Shown here: positions 62,993-64,000 of the stretch, in pieces | How the letters are laid out: the number at the start of each line of letters is the position of its first letter | Position numbering within the stretch: position 1 is the first letter of the stretch | Assembly: GCF_025291715.1 (NCBI RefSeq) | Contig: NZ_JAMBIZ010000008.1 | Coordinates: 1 to 64,000 of the forward strand | DNA length: 64,000 bases | Direction: 5' to 3' | DNA from: Metasolibacillus sp. | Lineage (GTDB): Bacteria > Bacillota > Bacilli > Bacillales_A > Planococcaceae | Position numbers and translations under genes: made by a program | The notes under the pieces: generated by a model | Told to the model about the DNA's origin: nothing | The model's input: the letters and a program-made list of their open reading frames with translations, nothing else | The model's database searches: none

Positions 62993-63004
62993 CGAGGAGT
63001 GGAT

Positions 63005-63247
63005 ATGATGCGTTTTTCAGTGGCGCAGCAAAAGGAAATTATTGAGGCAGGAAGCGGTCGCTTTATCGGCTATATTGTTGATGCTGAAATTTGCGAAAAG
63101 AGCGGTATGATTACAGGGTTTCTTGTGGCAGAGCCGAAAAAAATATTGCATATTTTTCAGGGGGAAGAAGTAACACGAAAAATTTCTATAAATGATATTT
63201 TGACAATTGGTAAGGATGTTATTTTAGTAAAAGGTGTTTTGGCATAG
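63005..63247 (+). CDS. ylmC: YlmC/YmxH-type PRC-barrel protein
   Basis: An 80-residue PRC-barrel domain protein (GRFIGYIVDAEICEKSGMITGFLV, then ISINDILTIGKDVILV). YlmC/YmxH proteins are sporulation-linked in annotation but without defined function. Two adjacent ATGs (63005, 63008) follow GAGGAG. The position after sigG matches ylmC; ylmD, next in B. subtilis, is missing. Confidence 0.88.
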   Translation: MMRFSVAQQKEIIEAGSGRFIGYIVDAEICEKSGMITGFLVAEPKKILHIFQGEEVTRKISINDILTIGKDVILVKGVLA

Positions 63248-63279
63248 CGGGAAAGAATGATAATAACTTAAGCTATTCA

Positions 63280-63308
63280 TTGATAAATTATAGTAGGCTT
63301 GTTACAAT
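63280..63308 (+). promoter_or_regulatory. Sigma-A promoter before ylmE
   Basis: TTGATA (63280-63285), 17-bp spacer, TACAAT (63303-63308). About 140 nt of untranslated leader would follow. Confidence 0.6.
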
Positions 63309-63450
63309 GAAACAAAGTAAAAATACTTGAAAGACTAATACTACGTTAGTAATAAACAACAGCTCATAGAATTTTTGATTTATCGTGAGCATTTGTTCAT
63401 ATATAATACAATTAAAGTGAATAAATTTTGAATGTAAAGTTGGGAAAGCA

Positions 63451-64000
63451 TTGGCAAAAATTATTGAAAACTTAGCACAAATTCAAGTGAATATAGACCA
63501 GGCGAAAGAACGAAGTAATTACGGGCAGCCAGTCCAGATTATTGCTGTTACAAAGGAAGTAGATGTAGCACGTACAGCAGAAGCGATTGATGTAGGCTTG
63601 TTACATTTAGGTGAAAACCGTCCAGAAGGATTATTAGTGAAAAGAGAAGCGATACAGCAATTTGCTAATTGGCATTACATCGGCTCATTGCAAACGCGTA
63701 AAGTAAAGCAAGTAATTAATGAAATTGATTATTTACATTCACTAGACCGCTTAAGCCTAGCTGAGGAAATTGAAAAGCGAGCACAGCATGTTGTGAAATG
63801 CTTTGTGCAAGTAAATGTGTCAGGCGAAGAGTCAAAGCATGGGTTAACTGCTGAAGAAACAATTGATTTTCTGCATAGCTTAGCAAATATGACAAAAATT
63901 GAAGTTGTTGGTTTAATGACAATGGCTCCATATTCAGATAATAAAGAGCTGATACGGTCAGTATTTCGCAATTTGAAAAAATTACAGCAGGAAGTTGTGG
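63451..64000 (+). CDS. ylmE: PLP homeostasis protein YlmE/YggS, cut by the window end
   Basis: The first 183 codons of a YggS-family protein, open to the window edge. PLP Lys35 in IAVTKEV, LGENRPEGLL, WHYIGSLQTRKVK and the VNVSGEESKHGL phosphate region are intact; these proteins bind PLP and keep free PLP and amino acids balanced. TTG start at 63451; the upstream GGGAAAG is a weak ribosome site. In B. subtilis it heads towards sepF and divIVA. Confidence 0.92.
   Translation, partial: MAKIIENLAQIQVNIDQAKERSNYGQPVQIIAVTKEVDVARTAEAIDVGLLHLGENRPEGLLVKREAIQQFANWHYIGSLQTRKVKQVINEIDYLHSLDRLSLAEEIEKRAQHVVKCFVQVNVSGEESKHGLTAEETIDFLHSLANMTKIEVVGLMTMAPYSDNKELIRSVFRNLKKLQQEVV

Overview
This window is a chromosomal segment of a low-GC, endospore-forming Bacillota. 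The gene order follows the Bacillus subtilis yla-ctaA-cta-ylb-mra/dcw-spoIIG-ylm axis, and the protein sequences look like the Planococcaceae/Caryophanaceae group (Lysinibacillus/Solibacillus type). Genus placement is inference. There are no rRNA, tRNA or CRISPR loci, and the region is mostly conserved core genome.

Layout. (1) 1-1200: a small accessory edge with a frameshifted IS110-type transposase tail, an orphan CdiI-like immunity gene and about 400 bp of decayed DNA. (2) 1200-8200: the yla block (ylaF, typA, ylaH, ylaI, a YlaL-like gene, ylaN), interrupted by a three-gene ABC importer. (3) 8241-12863: ftsW and pycA. (4) 12985-22611: aa3-type oxidase biogenesis (ctaA, divergent ctaCDEF, ctaG, a DUF420 gene), with a reverse-strand dapF-dapL operon inserted between ctaF and ctaG. 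No ctaB is present between ctaA and ctaC. (5) 22876-41796: an Lrp regulator/EamA exporter pair, then the ylb block: ylbC, a MurE-family ligase, a D-2-hydroxyacid dehydrogenase, ricF, a degenerate GDPD, ylbG, rsmD, coaD, ylbJ, ylbL/ddcP, tmcAL, yceD, rpmF, an enoyl-CoA hydratase, gerR, a biotin carrier and an acyl-CoA carboxyltransferase. (6) 41909-60010: panE, a DUF3397 gene, bshC and the dcw cluster mraZ-rsmH-ftsL-pbpB-spoVD-mraY-murD-spoVE-divIB-ylxW-ylxX-sbp-ftsA-ftsZ. murE, murG and murB are missing from their usual places. (7) 60352-64000: spoIIGA-sigE-sigG, ylmC and the start of ylmE, without ylmD.

How it fits together. The main themes are septal and cortex peptidoglycan synthesis, sporulation control and aerobic respiration. 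The most coherent unusual theme is diaminopimelate (DAP). An LL-DAP aminotransferase/epimerase operon sits in the cta cluster. A MurE whose amino-acid motif keeps the DAP-type Arg (DNAR) lies outside dcw behind a sigma-E-like -10 box. In species that use Lys in the vegetative wall and DAP in the spore cortex, this could be the cortex-specific ligase; this is a testable inference, not a demonstrated fact.

Non-coding structure is the richest source of novelty: a 34-bp dispersed element with core GTGCCAGGCAC ahead of three genes, a 35-bp x3 tandem repeat, a hairpin-rich element before ylbL, a ctaC leader with mutually exclusive pairings, phased ResD-like sites, 10-nt phased MraZ boxes, and a hairpin reaching into the sigG ribosome binding site. 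I found no clear new multi-gene defence or biosynthetic system. All family assignments come from reading the sequences; no database search was run.
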